A stretch of DNA of 64,000 nt from JALYGJ01 sp963781705. GTDB taxonomy: Bacteria > Chloroflexota > Limnocylindria > Limnocylindrales > CSP1-4. Location: NCBI GenBank assembly GCA_963781705.1, contig CAWAGP010000001.1, positions 248,001-312,000 on the forward strand, read 5' to 3'. Both the position numbers and the translations under genes were made by a program. The notes beneath the pieces were generated by a model. It was not told the origin of the DNA. It saw only the letters and a list, made by a program, of their open reading frames with translations, and ran no database searches. This document shows, piece after piece, positions 40,829 through 49,351 of this stretch (within the stretch, counting starts at the first letter, position 1; the number at the start of each line of letters is the position of its first letter).

Positions 40829-42916
40829 TCAGGGCGAGCCCGAATCCTGCTTGGCGGCCGGTGGGGCGCCGGCCCCGCCGGAGACGGTCGTCGAGCTGTG
40901 CGTCTCGATCATCGCCCGGGCGGCCTCTTCGGAGTCGGTCGTGGCGAAGAGCGTGACTCGATCGCCCGCCTCGAGCTTGGTCGCACCGGTCGGGATGATC
41001 AGCCGTTCGCCGCGCTGAACAGCGACTACGACGACGTCCTTGGGCCAGCCCGCCTCCATGATCGTGCGCCCGGCAAGTGGTGATCCGGCGGGCAGGCCGC
41101 CCTCGAGCAGCTCGCCGTGGGCGCCGACGCCGCGAATCTGGCGCACATTGCCGGCCAGGGCGCGGCGATAGGCGGTCATGACGTCGCGCGTCGAGATGAT
41201 GCCCACCAGCTGACCGTCGGCCGTCACCGGCGCCCACTCCGCGTGCTCGTCGGTGAGCGTGCTCAGGACATCGTCGAGTCCGTTCTCGGCGGAGATCGTC
41301 GGCCCCGCATGGGTCAACTCCGCGATGGGCGTGGCCGGCGGTGCGGATTCAGCCTTCTCGAGCGACAGGGTGCCGCGCACCGTGCCGTCGGCGTTGAGCA
41401 CCGGCGCACCGGGCACGCCGGCAAAGGCCATCCGTTGAACCGCCTCGGCTGCGTGGAGGTCGGAGTGCAGCACGAGCCGTGGCTGACGCGCGGCATCGCC
41501 GGCGGGGATCGACGACATGAGCGGCATCGCGAAGCGGAAGCGGTGGGCCGGCGAATCGGCACGCGACTTGAGCTGGCTGCGATAGATGGTGCGATCGCCC
41601 ACGACGACGCTCGCGATGCCGATCGCGATCATCGCCGGCGCCAGCATGGCCAGGTTGCCGGTCATCTCGGCGACCATCAGCATCACCGCCAGCGGCGCAT
41701 GGGCGATGCTGCCGAAGAGGGCCATCATGGCCACGATCACGAACGGTGCCGGGTCGGCCGGGATGCCCGGTGCGATCGGCTCGAGCAGCCGCCAGATCGA
41801 TGCCCCCAGCAGACCGCCGATGACCATGCCCGGGCCGAAGATGCCACCCGAGCCACCCGAGCCGACCGACAGTGAGGTGGCCACAATCTTGGCAAACGGC
41901 AGTGCGAGCACGATCCACAGCGGCAGCTCCTTGAGGGTCGGGCCGCTGAGCGCGGACTGGACCCAGCCGTAGCCGGTGCCCAGCGCGCCGGGAATGAGGA
42001 TGCCGATGCAGCCGACCACGAACCCCGCGATCGCCGGCTTGATCTCACGCGGCAGCTTCCAGCGCGCGAACCACGCGGTGGCGCCGTAGAAGCCACCGAT
42101 GTACAGCCTGCCGACCACTCCGGCGGCCAGCCCGATCAACGCGTAGTACAGCAATTGGCGCGGGTCGGAGAAGGTGGCGCCGCTGGTCTGGCCGAAGATC
42201 GGCGAGAAGCCGATCAACACGCCGAACACCGAAAAAGCGACGACCGAGGCCACGAAGCTGGGTACCAGCGCGTCCGACTCGACGTCCTCGCGATACGGAA
42301 TCTCGGCGCCCAGCACCGCACCGCCGAGCGGCGCGCGGAAGATCGCACCGATGCCCGCGGCAAGTCCGGATGAGACGGCGATGCGCGCATCGCGCGCGTC
42401 CAGATCGAGCAGTCGCGCCAGCCACGAGCCGAAGCCGGCACCGATCTGGGCAGTCGGTCCCTCGCGCCCACCGGAGCCGCCGGAGCCAATGGTGATCGCC
42501 GACGCGACGAGCTTGACGAGCGGGATGCGTGAGCGGATGCGCCGGGCGCCGTGGTGGAAGGCGGCGATGGCCGCGTCGGTGCCGTGCCCCTCGGCTTCAG
42601 GGGCCAGACGGAAGACGATGATGCCCGAGATCAGGCCGCCCAGGGCGACGACGATGGGCACGATCCACGGTAGTGGCGGCATGGTGATCGGCGTGCCGCC
42701 CTCGCCGACCGGCGTGGCCGGGTGGTAGCCGGCGAGCGTGCCCAGGAAGAAATTGCTGGCGGCGTCGAGGGCGAGGAAGAAGATGGCCGCGCCTATTCCC
42801 GCGATCAGCCCGATCAGCGCTCCGAGCACGACCCACTTGCGCAGGTACGCCGTCGTCCGGGCGCGCCGCCGCGCCGCGTAGAGCAGCGACCGCACCCAGG
42901 CGGTCAGCCGGCTCAC
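40829..42916 (-). CDS. ClC family chloride channel/antiporter with CBS and TrkA-C domains
   Basis: This 695-residue protein has a ClC membrane domain (about 25-450) with GSGGSGGREGP containing the gating glutamate of transporters. A second glycine-rich loop (SVGSGGSGGIFGPGMVIGG) lies later in the same domain. Two CBS repeats follow (about 480-600, ending GIISTRDVMTAYRRAL), then a C-terminal TrkA-C-like domain (VVVVAVQRGERLIIPTGATK, GDRVTLFATT). The GREGP glutamate favours a proton-coupled antiporter. CBS and TrkA-C domains suggest control by nucleotides. Its GTG overlaps the stop of the MarR-type gene (GTGA), so the two are one operon. Confidence 0.93.
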   Translation of the reverse strand: MSRLTAWVRSLLYAARRRARTTAYLRKWVVLGALIGLIAGIGAAIFFLALDAASNFFLGTLAGYHPATPVGEGGTPITMPPLPWIVPIVVALGGLISGIIVFRLAPEAEGHGTDAAIAAFHHGARRIRSRIPLVKLVASAITIGSGGSGGREGPTAQIGAGFGSWLARLLDLDARDARIAVSSGLAAGIGAIFRAPLGGAVLGAEIPYREDVESDALVPSFVASVVAFSVFGVLIGFSPIFGQTSGATFSDPRQLLYYALIGLAAGVVGRLYIGGFYGATAWFARWKLPREIKPAIAGFVVGCIGILIPGALGTGYGWVQSALSGPTLKELPLWIVLALPFAKIVATSLSVGSGGSGGIFGPGMVIGGLLGASIWRLLEPIAPGIPADPAPFVIVAMMALFGSIAHAPLAVMLMVAEMTGNLAMLAPAMIAIGIASVVVGDRTIYRSQLKSRADSPAHRFRFAMPLMSSIPAGDAARQPRLVLHSDLHAAEAVQRMAFAGVPGAPVLNADGTVRGTLSLEKAESAPPATPIAELTHAGPTISAENGLDDVLSTLTDEHAEWAPVTADGQLVGIISTRDVMTAYRRALAGNVRQIRGVGAHGELLEGGLPAGSPLAGRTIMEAGWPKDVVVVAVQRGERLIIPTGATKLEAGDRVTLFATTDSEEAARAMIETHSSTTVSGGAGAPPAAKQDSGSP

Positions 42917-43401
42917 CGAAATTGGTCCAGCGCGTCTGCCAGTACTGACAGCTGCGTCACTCCTTCTTCAGACACGGCGATGTCGTTCGTCGCCTCGCGG
43001 ACCGCATTCAGGCGATGGGCCACGATGGTGGTACGGACCCGCTCGCCGGCGGGCGTGAGCAGGACGTTCACGGCGCGCCGGTCGTGCTCATCCGGCCGGA
43101 TCTCGATCAGCCCGCGTCGCTCCAGCCGGCGTAACTGGCGGCTGGTGGCAGGCAGCGTCACCCCGACGCGCGCGGCGATGTCGCTGAGCCGCAATGTCTG
43201 TTTGGCATCGGCCAGCACGACCAGCACCCGCCATTGCGGCAGCGATAGGTCCGACTCGGTCGTAGCCTCGCTCAGGGCGCGCGCCGTCAGCGCCACGCCG
43301 GCCATCACGATGCGGTCGAGCGCTTGGGCCACCCGCCGGGCGCGCCGCGCGGCACCCTGCCGGCTTGCTGGTGGGTCGTCCAGCTCCATCGTTCTCCGCA
43401 T
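42913..43401 (-). CDS. MarR family transcriptional regulator
   Basis: This 162-residue winged-helix regulator has the MarR core: LPQWRVLVVLADAKQTLRLSDIAARVGV (split at the turn), then TSRQLRRLERRGLIEIRPDEHDRRAVNVLLT, which is the recognition helix and wing. Flanking helices would form the dimer interface. Its stop overlaps the GTG of the ClC gene, so it most likely controls that channel and itself in response to a small molecule or pH. Confidence 0.92.
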   Translation of the reverse strand: MRRTMELDDPPASRQGAARRARRVAQALDRIVMAGVALTARALSEATTESDLSLPQWRVLVVLADAKQTLRLSDIAARVGVTLPATSRQLRRLERRGLIEIRPDEHDRRAVNVLLTPAGERVRTTIVAHRLNAVREATNDIAVSEEGVTQLSVLADALDQFR

Positions 43402-43722
43402 GCTGTCAGGATAGATGCTGGCCAGGAGGCACGGAAAATATGCGCCCAGGCGGCGCTACCGTTGCCGCGATGGACTTCCAGACCGCCAATAATGCCAACA
43501 CGCCGCAGCCGTTTCAACGGGCGTTCGTGCACGGCGCGGCTACGGCCACGACGCGTGGCTGCCGCCAATTCACCCTGCTGAGTACAGCCGTGCGCCATGC
43601 CTGGACGCGTCCATCTCCAAGGTAACTGCCCACTCACTAAGACTGAATGACCACGCGCCACCGAGATCGGCGTGGACACGCGGGCGGCTCTCTGAGCCAA
43701 TATCTAGACATTCTGGCTTGGC
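43402..43722. other. 321-bp divergent gap
   Basis: This lies between the divergent MarR and HTH-TOBE genes. A short plus-strand frame at 43470-43625 (start MDFQTANNANTPQP) has no ribosome site and no family signal, so it is not called. A TATTTT stretch lies about 30 bases before the MarR start. The sequence GGCATGCC (43720-43727) is an 8-bp palindrome covering the first candidate ATG of the HTH-TOBE gene. Confidence 0.5.
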
Positions 43723-44172
43723 ATGCCCAAAATGCCTCCTATGGCAAAGAGCGGCGACGAGGCCGAGGTGCGCATCGGTGAGGCCGCGGCGATGCTCGAG
43801 ATGTCGGTCGAGAGCCTACGGCGCTGGGAGCGGGATGGCCGGCTGAAGACGGTCCGCACACTCGGCGGCCAACGCCTCGTCCGGCTGTCCGAGGTGCGCC
43901 GACTGGTGGCAGAACGGCGCCGCGCGGCCACCGATCGGACGATCGTGGCCCAGTCGGCGCGCAATCGCTTTGCCGGCGTGGTGACCCGCGTCGAGCAGGA
44001 CGGCGTGGCAGCAGTGGTCGAGGTCATGGCCGGGCCACACCGGTTGGTCAGCCTGATGACGGCCGAGGCGGTCGACGAGCTGGGCCTCGCGGTTGGCGAC
44101 GAAGCCATCTGCGTGGTCAAGGCCACCAACGTGATCGTCGAGGTGCCATCGAGCCGGGAACGCCGAGCCTAG
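43723..44172 (+). CDS. HTH-TOBE molybdate-binding regulator
   Basis: This 149-residue protein has an excisionase/MerR-like HTH (VRIGEAAAMLEMSVESLRRW, then GQRLVRLSEVRRLVAERR) fused to a TOBE/Mop domain (SARNRFAGVVTRVEQDGVAAV, LGLAVGDEAICVVKATNVIV). The TOBE domain binds molybdate or tungstate. It ends 2 bases before modA and most likely controls uptake of the oxyanion. Two further in-frame ATGs follow the first one (43732-43741 region), and the start is uncertain because none has a ribosome site. Confidence 0.88.
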   Translation: MPKMPPMAKSGDEAEVRIGEAAAMLEMSVESLRRWERDGRLKTVRTLGGQRLVRLSEVRRLVAERRRAATDRTIVAQSARNRFAGVVTRVEQDGVAAVVEVMAGPHRLVSLMTAEAVDELGLAVGDEAICVVKATNVIVEVPSSRERRA

Positions 44173-44174
44173 TC

Positions 44175-44957
44175 TTGCGCGGCTCGTTTCTTTCGTTGGC
44201 TGTGCTGCTGACGCTCGCCCTGGCCGCCTGCTCCGGCCCGGCAGGCGCAACCGACCTGACCATTTACGCAGCCGCATCCCTGACCAGCGTCACCGCCGCG
44301 CTGTCCAGCGCCTGGGCGATCGACCATCCGCAGGTCACGCTGACATTCTCGACCGGTTCGTCGGCCGCGCTGCGCACGCAGATCGAACAGGCGGCGCCGG
44401 CCGACGTGTTCATGTCGGCCGACACGGCCAACGCCCAGGCGCTCGTCGACGGCGGCGAAGCCGACGCGCCGGTCACACGCTTCGTCTCCAATGCGCTGAC
44501 GGTGATCGTGCCCGCCGGCAACCCGGCCGGATTGCGGTCGCCGGCCGATCTCGGGCGACCCGGCCTGTGCGTGGTCGCCGCCGGCCCCGACGTTCCCATC
44601 ACCAGGTATGCGGAGCAGGCGGTGGCCAAGCTCGCCACGCTGGCCGCTTACGGCGCCGACTTTGCCGATCGCTACGAGGCCAACGTCTGCTCACGCGAGG
44701 ACAACGTGGCCGCGGTGGTCAGCAAGATCAGGCTGGGCGAGGGCGACGCGGCGATCGTCTACGCCACAGATGCTCGGGCGACCAACGGGCTGCAGGAGCT
44801 GCCATTACCCGCCGCAGGGAATGTCGTGGCCGCCTACGGGGCGGTGGTCGTCCATTCCTCCGCTCACCTTGACGCGGCGCGCGAGTTCGTGGCCTGGCTG
44901 CTCGGCGGCCAGGCCCAGGCGGTGTTCGCGCGCGCCGGCTTCACGCCGCCGAGCTGA
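44175..44957 (+). CDS. modA: Molybdate ABC transporter substrate-binding lipoprotein
   Basis: This 260-residue protein has a lipoprotein signal (LALAACSG). The ModA fold follows: LTIYAAASLTSVTAAL, FSTGSSAALRTQIEQAAPADVFMSAD (about 55-80), ALTVIVPAGN and EDNVAAVVSKIRLGEGDAAIVY. The Ser, Thr and backbone loops of ModA bind molybdate or tungstate. It starts at TTG 44175, 2 bases after the regulator, and its TGA overlaps the modB ATG (TGATG). Confidence 0.94.
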   Translation: MRGSFLSLAVLLTLALAACSGPAGATDLTIYAAASLTSVTAALSSAWAIDHPQVTLTFSTGSSAALRTQIEQAAPADVFMSADTANAQALVDGGEADAPVTRFVSNALTVIVPAGNPAGLRSPADLGRPGLCVVAAGPDVPITRYAEQAVAKLATLAAYGADFADRYEANVCSREDNVAAVVSKIRLGEGDAAIVYATDARATNGLQELPLPAAGNVVAAYGAVVVHSSAHLDAAREFVAWLLGGQAQAVFARAGFTPPS

Positions 44958-45820
44958 TGGACGCGGCCCCGCAAGCGGCCCTCGCACGTGCGGCCAGAGA
45001 AGGCGCGCGCGGGACACGCACGTGGTTGCTGCTGCTCGGCCTGCCGGCGCTGCTGCTGCTCGGCCTGCCTGTCGTGGTGCTGGTCGCGCGCTCCGTGGCA
45101 TCGGGGGCGGTGCTCGGAGCGCTGACCAGCCCGGCGGTGCTCGACGCGCTGCTGCTGAGCGCGCTGACGACATCGGTCAGCGTCGTCATCGTGTGCGTCA
45201 TCGGCACGCCGCTGGCACTCGCGCTCGCGCGCGGGCAGCTGCCCGGTGGCTCCGCCGTTCGTGCGCTGATCGATGCCACAGTCGATCTGCCCATCGTGCT
45301 GCCGCCTTCGGTGGCCGGCCTGGCGCTGCTGCTGCTCTTCGGCCGGCGCGGCGTGGTCGGCGAACCGCTCGCCGCGCTCGGCGTGTCGTTGCCCTTCACC
45401 ACCGCCGCAGTCGTGCTCGCCCAGGTCTTCGTCGCGGCGCCGTTCTTCGTGCGCTCCGCGCGCGTCGGCATCGCCGCGGTCGAGCATTCACTCGAGGACG
45501 CGGCTCGTGTCGATGGAGCGAGCGAGCGCAGCGTACTGCGCTGGATCACCCTGCCGCTGGCGGCGCCCGCGCTGGCGGCCGGCCTGGTCATGAGCTGGGC
45601 GCGGGCGCTCGGCGAATTCGGCGCCACGATCATGTTCGCCGGCAATATCGAGGGCAGGACGCAGACCCTGCCGCTGCTCGTCTATGGGCAGTTCCAGTCG
45701 GACGATCTCGACTCGGCGATCGCCGCCGCGGCGGTGCTGGTCATCGCCGCCCTGGCGGCGCTGATCGCCGTGCGCGTGCTCCACTGGGGCCGCCTGCTCG
45801 ACACTCGCGGCGGCGCTTGA
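44957..45820 (+). CDS. modB: Molybdate ABC transporter permease
   Basis: This 287-residue permease has five to six membrane helices (from about 22). The ModB signature region is LPIVLPPSVAGLALLLLFGRRG, the EAA-type loop for the ATPase is EHSLEDAARVDGASERSVLRW, and ARALGEFGATIMFAGN is also typical. ATG overlaps the modA stop. No ATPase gene (modC) follows; the next gene is on the other strand. The transporter must therefore borrow an ATPase encoded elsewhere. Confidence 0.93.
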   Translation: MDAAPQAALARAAREGARGTRTWLLLLGLPALLLLGLPVVVLVARSVASGAVLGALTSPAVLDALLLSALTTSVSVVIVCVIGTPLALALARGQLPGGSAVRALIDATVDLPIVLPPSVAGLALLLLFGRRGVVGEPLAALGVSLPFTTAAVVLAQVFVAAPFFVRSARVGIAAVEHSLEDAARVDGASERSVLRWITLPLAAPALAAGLVMSWARALGEFGATIMFAGNIEGRTQTLPLLVYGQFQSDDLDSAIAAAAVLVIAALAALIAVRVLHWGRLLDTRGGA

Positions 45821-45836
45821 TCCTTGGAGCCGTTCT

Positions 45837-45854
45837 CTGAGACGCCGTTCTCAG
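45837..45854. terminator. Weak hairpin between convergent genes
   Basis: CTGAGA (45837-45842) pairs with TCTCAG (45849-45854) with a 6-base loop, between the modB stop and the stop of the opposing secreted protein. No U-run is present on either side. It may help end transcription in both directions but the support is slight. Confidence 0.3.
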
Positions 45855-46432
45855 GCTGCCATGCCGGGGCAACCGTCAACGAACTTGCCGGTGACATCGC
45901 CGCGGGCGCCGTAGTGGTCGAGGCAGAACGTGATCTGGCCCACGACCGAGCCGTTCCCGTGCCACTGGATGGTCACCATCAACCGATAGAGGTAGTGGGC
46001 CTTGCCGTGGACGGACACGCTCAGTGGCCCGAAGACGGCCGGCTTGTTGGCGTATGCCTTGCCGTGCTTGGTCACGCTGGCTATCGACTGCCAGGCGCCG
46101 CCGTTCCGTGATCGCTGCGCCACAACCGTCCACATTATGTAATGAAAGACGCCGGCCGGCGTAACGCCGGCGCTCTGTGAATCGGCCGGCCAGACCTTCT
46201 CCCGCAGCGCGACCAGCTTGGTCAGCTGCAGCTGCGTGTCGCTGCCGACGTAGGTACACGTGCCGCCCGGTCGGTGCTTGGTGTCATGAACACCGATCTG
46301 GCCGACGTGGCCGGTCTGCTTGATGATCTGATAGGCGGCCGTGGTGCCACTCAGCCCAAAGACGAGGGCGAAACCCATGGCCAGCGCCGCCAGCAGATGC
46401 AGGCGGCGTACGCCGAATGACCCGATTCGCAT
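45851..46432 (-). CDS. Secreted protein of unknown function
   Basis: This 193-residue protein has an N-terminal signal (RLHLLAALAMGFALVFGLSG, cleavage after TTAA). The mature part is beta-rich with TGHVGQIGVHDTKHRPGGTC, VFHYIMWTVVAQRSRNG and YLYRLMVTIQWHGNGSVVGQ. Four cysteines are rare enough to suggest one or two disulfides. No family is recognised; the look is of a small extracellular beta-sandwich. It is convergent with modB. Confidence 0.65.
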   Translation of the reverse strand: MRIGSFGVRRLHLLAALAMGFALVFGLSGTTAAYQIIKQTGHVGQIGVHDTKHRPGGTCTYVGSDTQLQLTKLVALREKVWPADSQSAGVTPAGVFHYIMWTVVAQRSRNGGAWQSIASVTKHGKAYANKPAVFGPLSVSVHGKAHYLYRLMVTIQWHGNGSVVGQITFCLDHYGARGDVTGKFVDGCPGMAA

Positions 46433-46515
46433 CTTCCCTCTCCCGCAGCAGGTTCCCTCTGACCTCGGTCGTCAGAGTACTTGCCGGCGCAAGGCTGGCC
46501 CAGGTGTTGGGGCGG

Positions 46516-47850
46516 CTAGTGGACGGCCTCGTCGGCGGTGGCCAGCGCGGCGTCGATGATCTCGAAGCCCTCGGCCAACTGCTGTTCGGTGATGACCAGC
46601 GGCGGGTTGGTGTGGATGCCGTTCCAGCGCAGCATGGTGTATAGGCCGTGCTCGCGGAAGTAGCGCGCGATGGCCTGCATCTCGTCTGACGTGCCGTTGT
46701 ACGGCGCCATCGGTTCATAGGGCGAACGCGAGCGGACGACATCGACCATGCCGAAGAGGCCGATGTTGCGTACCGATCCGACCGACGGGTGGCGCTCCAG
46801 CAGCGCCTGGTGGTGGACGGCCAGTACCGCGCCCATCTGTCGCGCACGGTCGATCAGGCCGTCCTCCTCGTACACCGCCAGGGTCGCCAGCGCCGCCGCG
46901 CAGCCCATCGGGTGCGAGTTGTAGGTCAATCCGCCGAAGAAGACCTTGTCGCGAAACGCGTCGGCGATCGAGCGCTTCATGCCCACAGCGCCGAGCGGCA
47001 GGTAGGACGAGGTCAGGCCCTTGGCCATGGTGATGATGTCGGGCACGACGCCCCAGTTATCGACCGCGAACCACTGACCTGTACGGCCGAAGCCGGTCAT
47101 CACCTCGTCGGCGATCATCAGGATGCCGTAGCGCGAGCAGATCTCGCGCACACCCTGCAGGTAGCCATCTGGCGGAACCAGGATGCCGTTGGTGCCGACG
47201 ACCGGCTCGAGGATGAAGGCCGCGATGGTCTGCGGGCCCTCGTACATGATCACTTCCTCGAGGCCGCGCAGGCTGTCCTCGACCGGATCCGGCAGCGGCT
47301 CGGCCCAGCGATGCGAATCGGGCACGCGGACCACGCCCCACACCCCGTTCTCGGCCGCCCAACGCCGTGGATCGCCGGTCGCGGTGATGACCTGGCCGGT
47401 GGCGCCGTGATACGAGCGGTAACGAGCGAGGATCTTCTGCCGACCGGTGGCCTGGCGGGCGAGCTTGATGGCGTTCTCGTTCGCCTCCGCGCCGCCGTTG
47501 GTGAAGAAGAACACGTCGATGTCGCCCGGCGCGAGCTCGGCGAGCTTGTCGCCCAGCCGCGCGCGAACCTCGGTCGCCATGAACGGGTTGGCGTAAGTCA
47601 GCTTCTCAGCCTGTTGCTGGATGGCCGAGATGACGCGCCGATCGCCGTGGCCAATGTTGACGCTCATCAACTGCGAGTTGAAGTCCAGGTAGCGCTTGCC
47701 GTCGGGCGTGTAGAAATAGACGCCCTGGGCGTGGTCGACGGCGATCGGATCGACCGCCGACTGCGCCGACCACTCGTACAGGGTGTACTTGCGGCAGAGG
47801 GCGACGATCTCCTCTGCGCTCATCGTGCCTGGTGCGACCGAGATGACCAT
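46516..47850 (-). CDS. Class III PLP-dependent aminotransferase
   Basis: This is a 444-residue class III (omega) aminotransferase. Family motifs are YLDFNSQLMSVNIGHGDRRV, FFFTNGGAEANENAIKLAR, YRSYHGATG, GTNGILVPPDGYLQGVREIC, the Asp in ADEVMTGFGRTG and the Schiff-base lysine in TMAKGLTSSYLPLGAV. It moves an amino group from an omega-amino or beta-amino acid, or taurine, to a keto acid. The exact donor cannot be read. No operon partner lies on its strand. The ATG at 47850 is preceded by a GGAGGAG-type site. Confidence 0.9.
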   Translation of the reverse strand: MVISVAPGTMSAEEIVALCRKYTLYEWSAQSAVDPIAVDHAQGVYFYTPDGKRYLDFNSQLMSVNIGHGDRRVISAIQQQAEKLTYANPFMATEVRARLGDKLAELAPGDIDVFFFTNGGAEANENAIKLARQATGRQKILARYRSYHGATGQVITATGDPRRWAAENGVWGVVRVPDSHRWAEPLPDPVEDSLRGLEEVIMYEGPQTIAAFILEPVVGTNGILVPPDGYLQGVREICSRYGILMIADEVMTGFGRTGQWFAVDNWGVVPDIITMAKGLTSSYLPLGAVGMKRSIADAFRDKVFFGGLTYNSHPMGCAAALATLAVYEEDGLIDRARQMGAVLAVHHQALLERHPSVGSVRNIGLFGMVDVVRSRSPYEPMAPYNGTSDEMQAIARYFREHGLYTMLRWNGIHTNPPLVITEQQLAEGFEIIDAALATADEAVH

Positions 47851-47956
47851 GCCCCGGCTCCTCCTCTTCGGAGCGAGTGTAGCAACGGCCCCGACTCGGT
47901 CGCGCGTCGTGCAAGCCTTGCAAAACCGTCATGCACGCCTGTGGCGTGCGCGCCAT

Positions 47957-48118
47957 ACTGGCCCGAACGGGTTTGGGAACCCGCCAGTGCCCGATGAAAT
48001 CGAATAGATACGGAGGTGTCACCCGCCCCAGCGGGCGACGCGCCCCACGCCGTCCGGGGCGCCCGTAGTTCGACCGTCGCCGTGCTGCGTCGGTCTCGAG
48101 AAGGAGGGTATCTCGGGG
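47957..48118 (+). other. Structured leader before the NlpC/P60 gene
   Basis: The stretch can fold into several stable hairpins. ACTGG/CCAGT with CGGGTT/AACCCG closes a TGGG loop (47957-47988), CCCGC/GCGGG lies at about 48023-48035 and GCGCCCC/GGGGCGC pairs at 48040-48046 with 48056-48062. A strong AGGAGGG site (48100-48107) follows. Cell-wall hydrolase genes in high-GC bacteria are often behind c-di-AMP riboswitches, but I could not match the conserved blocks of that class, so only a structured leader is called. Confidence 0.45.
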
Positions 48119-49330
48119 ATGCCGGACAACCGACGCGCTCGCAGACTGCTTGCATACGTTCTCGCCGTGCCGATCATCGGCATGGTTTATGCGGTCGCGT
48201 TCGGGGGTCGGATGTGGGCTGCGCTGCGGCCCTTTGTGGCCACCCTTCTGGGCGCAACGGTCATCGGCAGCGTCTATGCGGGCGAGGCGGTAAGGCGGAC
48301 TCCGGCAACCCCCGCTCGCGCCGCAGCGGCAGTTGCGCTCGCGATCGTTCTCGTCGCACCGGGTGTGGCACCTGCGCCGGCGTCAGTCGCCGCGGCCAGC
48401 GATCCCGCCCAGGCAGTCATCGCGGCGGCAAAGGCATATCTCGGACATCCGTTCGCGATGGGCGCGGAAGGCCCGCGTTACTTCGACTGCTCCGGCCTCG
48501 TCTATCGCGCGTTCGCCGATGCCGGCGAGGCGCCGCGCATCGGCGGCATGCGCCTGCTGGCAGCGGGCTACATGCGCTACTTCGTATCGCGCGGCATGTA
48601 CACCAAGGACGAATCGAAAGCACAGCCGGGCGACCTCGTCATCTGGGGCGGCGGCTCACACATCGGCATCTACCTGGGCAACGGCAAGGCGATCAGCGCG
48701 CTGACCAATCCATGGGGCGTGACGATGCATGGCGTGAACTGGATCAGCGAGCCGCTGACCATGTTCCTGCAGGTCGATTACTCGAACGGCGGCGGCAACA
48801 ACGGCGGCGGCAACGGCGGGGACAGCGGCGGCAACAGTGGTGCCGGTGCCAACACCGGCACCCCGACGCCGACCCCGACGCCGACCCCGACGCCGACCCC
48901 GACGCCCACCGCAGCCCCGACCGACAACCCCGGCTCGACCGACACCGGCTCGACCGACACCGGTCCACAATCGACAAACCCCGATCTGGGCAACGCGCTC
49001 GGCGGCGGCCGGCAGGGCAGCAGCGATCGCCAGTCGGTAGGCAACGGCAGCGACTTCTCGATCGTCACCGACAATGGTGATCAGCCTTCGGCGCCACCGG
49101 TTACCGCAACGGGCGGCGGCCCGTCACTGGGTAACGGCAGGACGACCGCAACGCTCGAGATCCACGACGGCCCACATGCCGCCAACCGGGTGATCGGCTG
49201 GGTGAGCCCGAACACGGACTTCACCGTCGTCGATCAGTCCACGTCGGGCGGCTGGCTGTGGCTGCAGGTCCGCCTGGTCAGCGGCAAGACTGGCTGGATC
49301 TGGGCCTACTGGACGACCCTCCGGCAATAA
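48119..49330 (+). CDS. NlpC/P60 peptidoglycan hydrolase with SH3 domain
   Basis: This is a 403-residue exported protein. Two to three N-terminal hydrophobic segments (12-90) precede an NlpC/P60 domain (about 95-200) with the catalytic Cys in RYFDCSGLVYRAF and the His in GGGSHIGIYLGNGK. A Gly/Asn-rich linker and a Thr-Pro repeat follow. The C-terminal SH3-type domain (about 340-402) has LEIHDGPHAANRVIGWV and WLWLQVRLVSGKTGWIW. It cuts peptide cross-links in the cell wall and is tethered to it by the SH3 domain. A structured leader precedes it. Confidence 0.92.
   Translation: MPDNRRARRLLAYVLAVPIIGMVYAVAFGGRMWAALRPFVATLLGATVIGSVYAGEAVRRTPATPARAAAAVALAIVLVAPGVAPAPASVAAASDPAQAVIAAAKAYLGHPFAMGAEGPRYFDCSGLVYRAFADAGEAPRIGGMRLLAAGYMRYFVSRGMYTKDESKAQPGDLVIWGGGSHIGIYLGNGKAISALTNPWGVTMHGVNWISEPLTMFLQVDYSNGGGNNGGGNGGDSGGNSGAGANTGTPTPTPTPTPTPTPTPTAAPTDNPGSTDTGSTDTGPQSTNPDLGNALGGGRQGSSDRQSVGNGSDFSIVTDNGDQPSAPPVTATGGGPSLGNGRTTATLEIHDGPHAANRVIGWVSPNTDFTVVDQSTSGGWLWLQVRLVSGKTGWIWAYWTTLRQ
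48860..48907. repeat. 12-bp tandem repeat encoding a Thr-Pro linker
   Basis: Four 12-bp units of ACCCCGACGCCG (the last one base different) encode alternating Thr and Pro in the linker between the peptidase and SH3 domains of the NlpC/P60 protein. The unit keeps frame, so copy number can vary. Confidence 0.9.
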
Positions 49331-49351
49331 CCGCCGGCCGGCTCGCGCCGG

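Noticed and set aside
43470..43625. Short plus-strand frame in the MarR/HTH-TOBE gap
   Set aside because: No ribosome site, no recognisable protein features and atypical codon use.
47957..48118. c-di-AMP (ydaO-yuaA) riboswitch
   Set aside because: Gene context fits, but I could not find the conserved sequence blocks by eye, so only a structured leader is reported.
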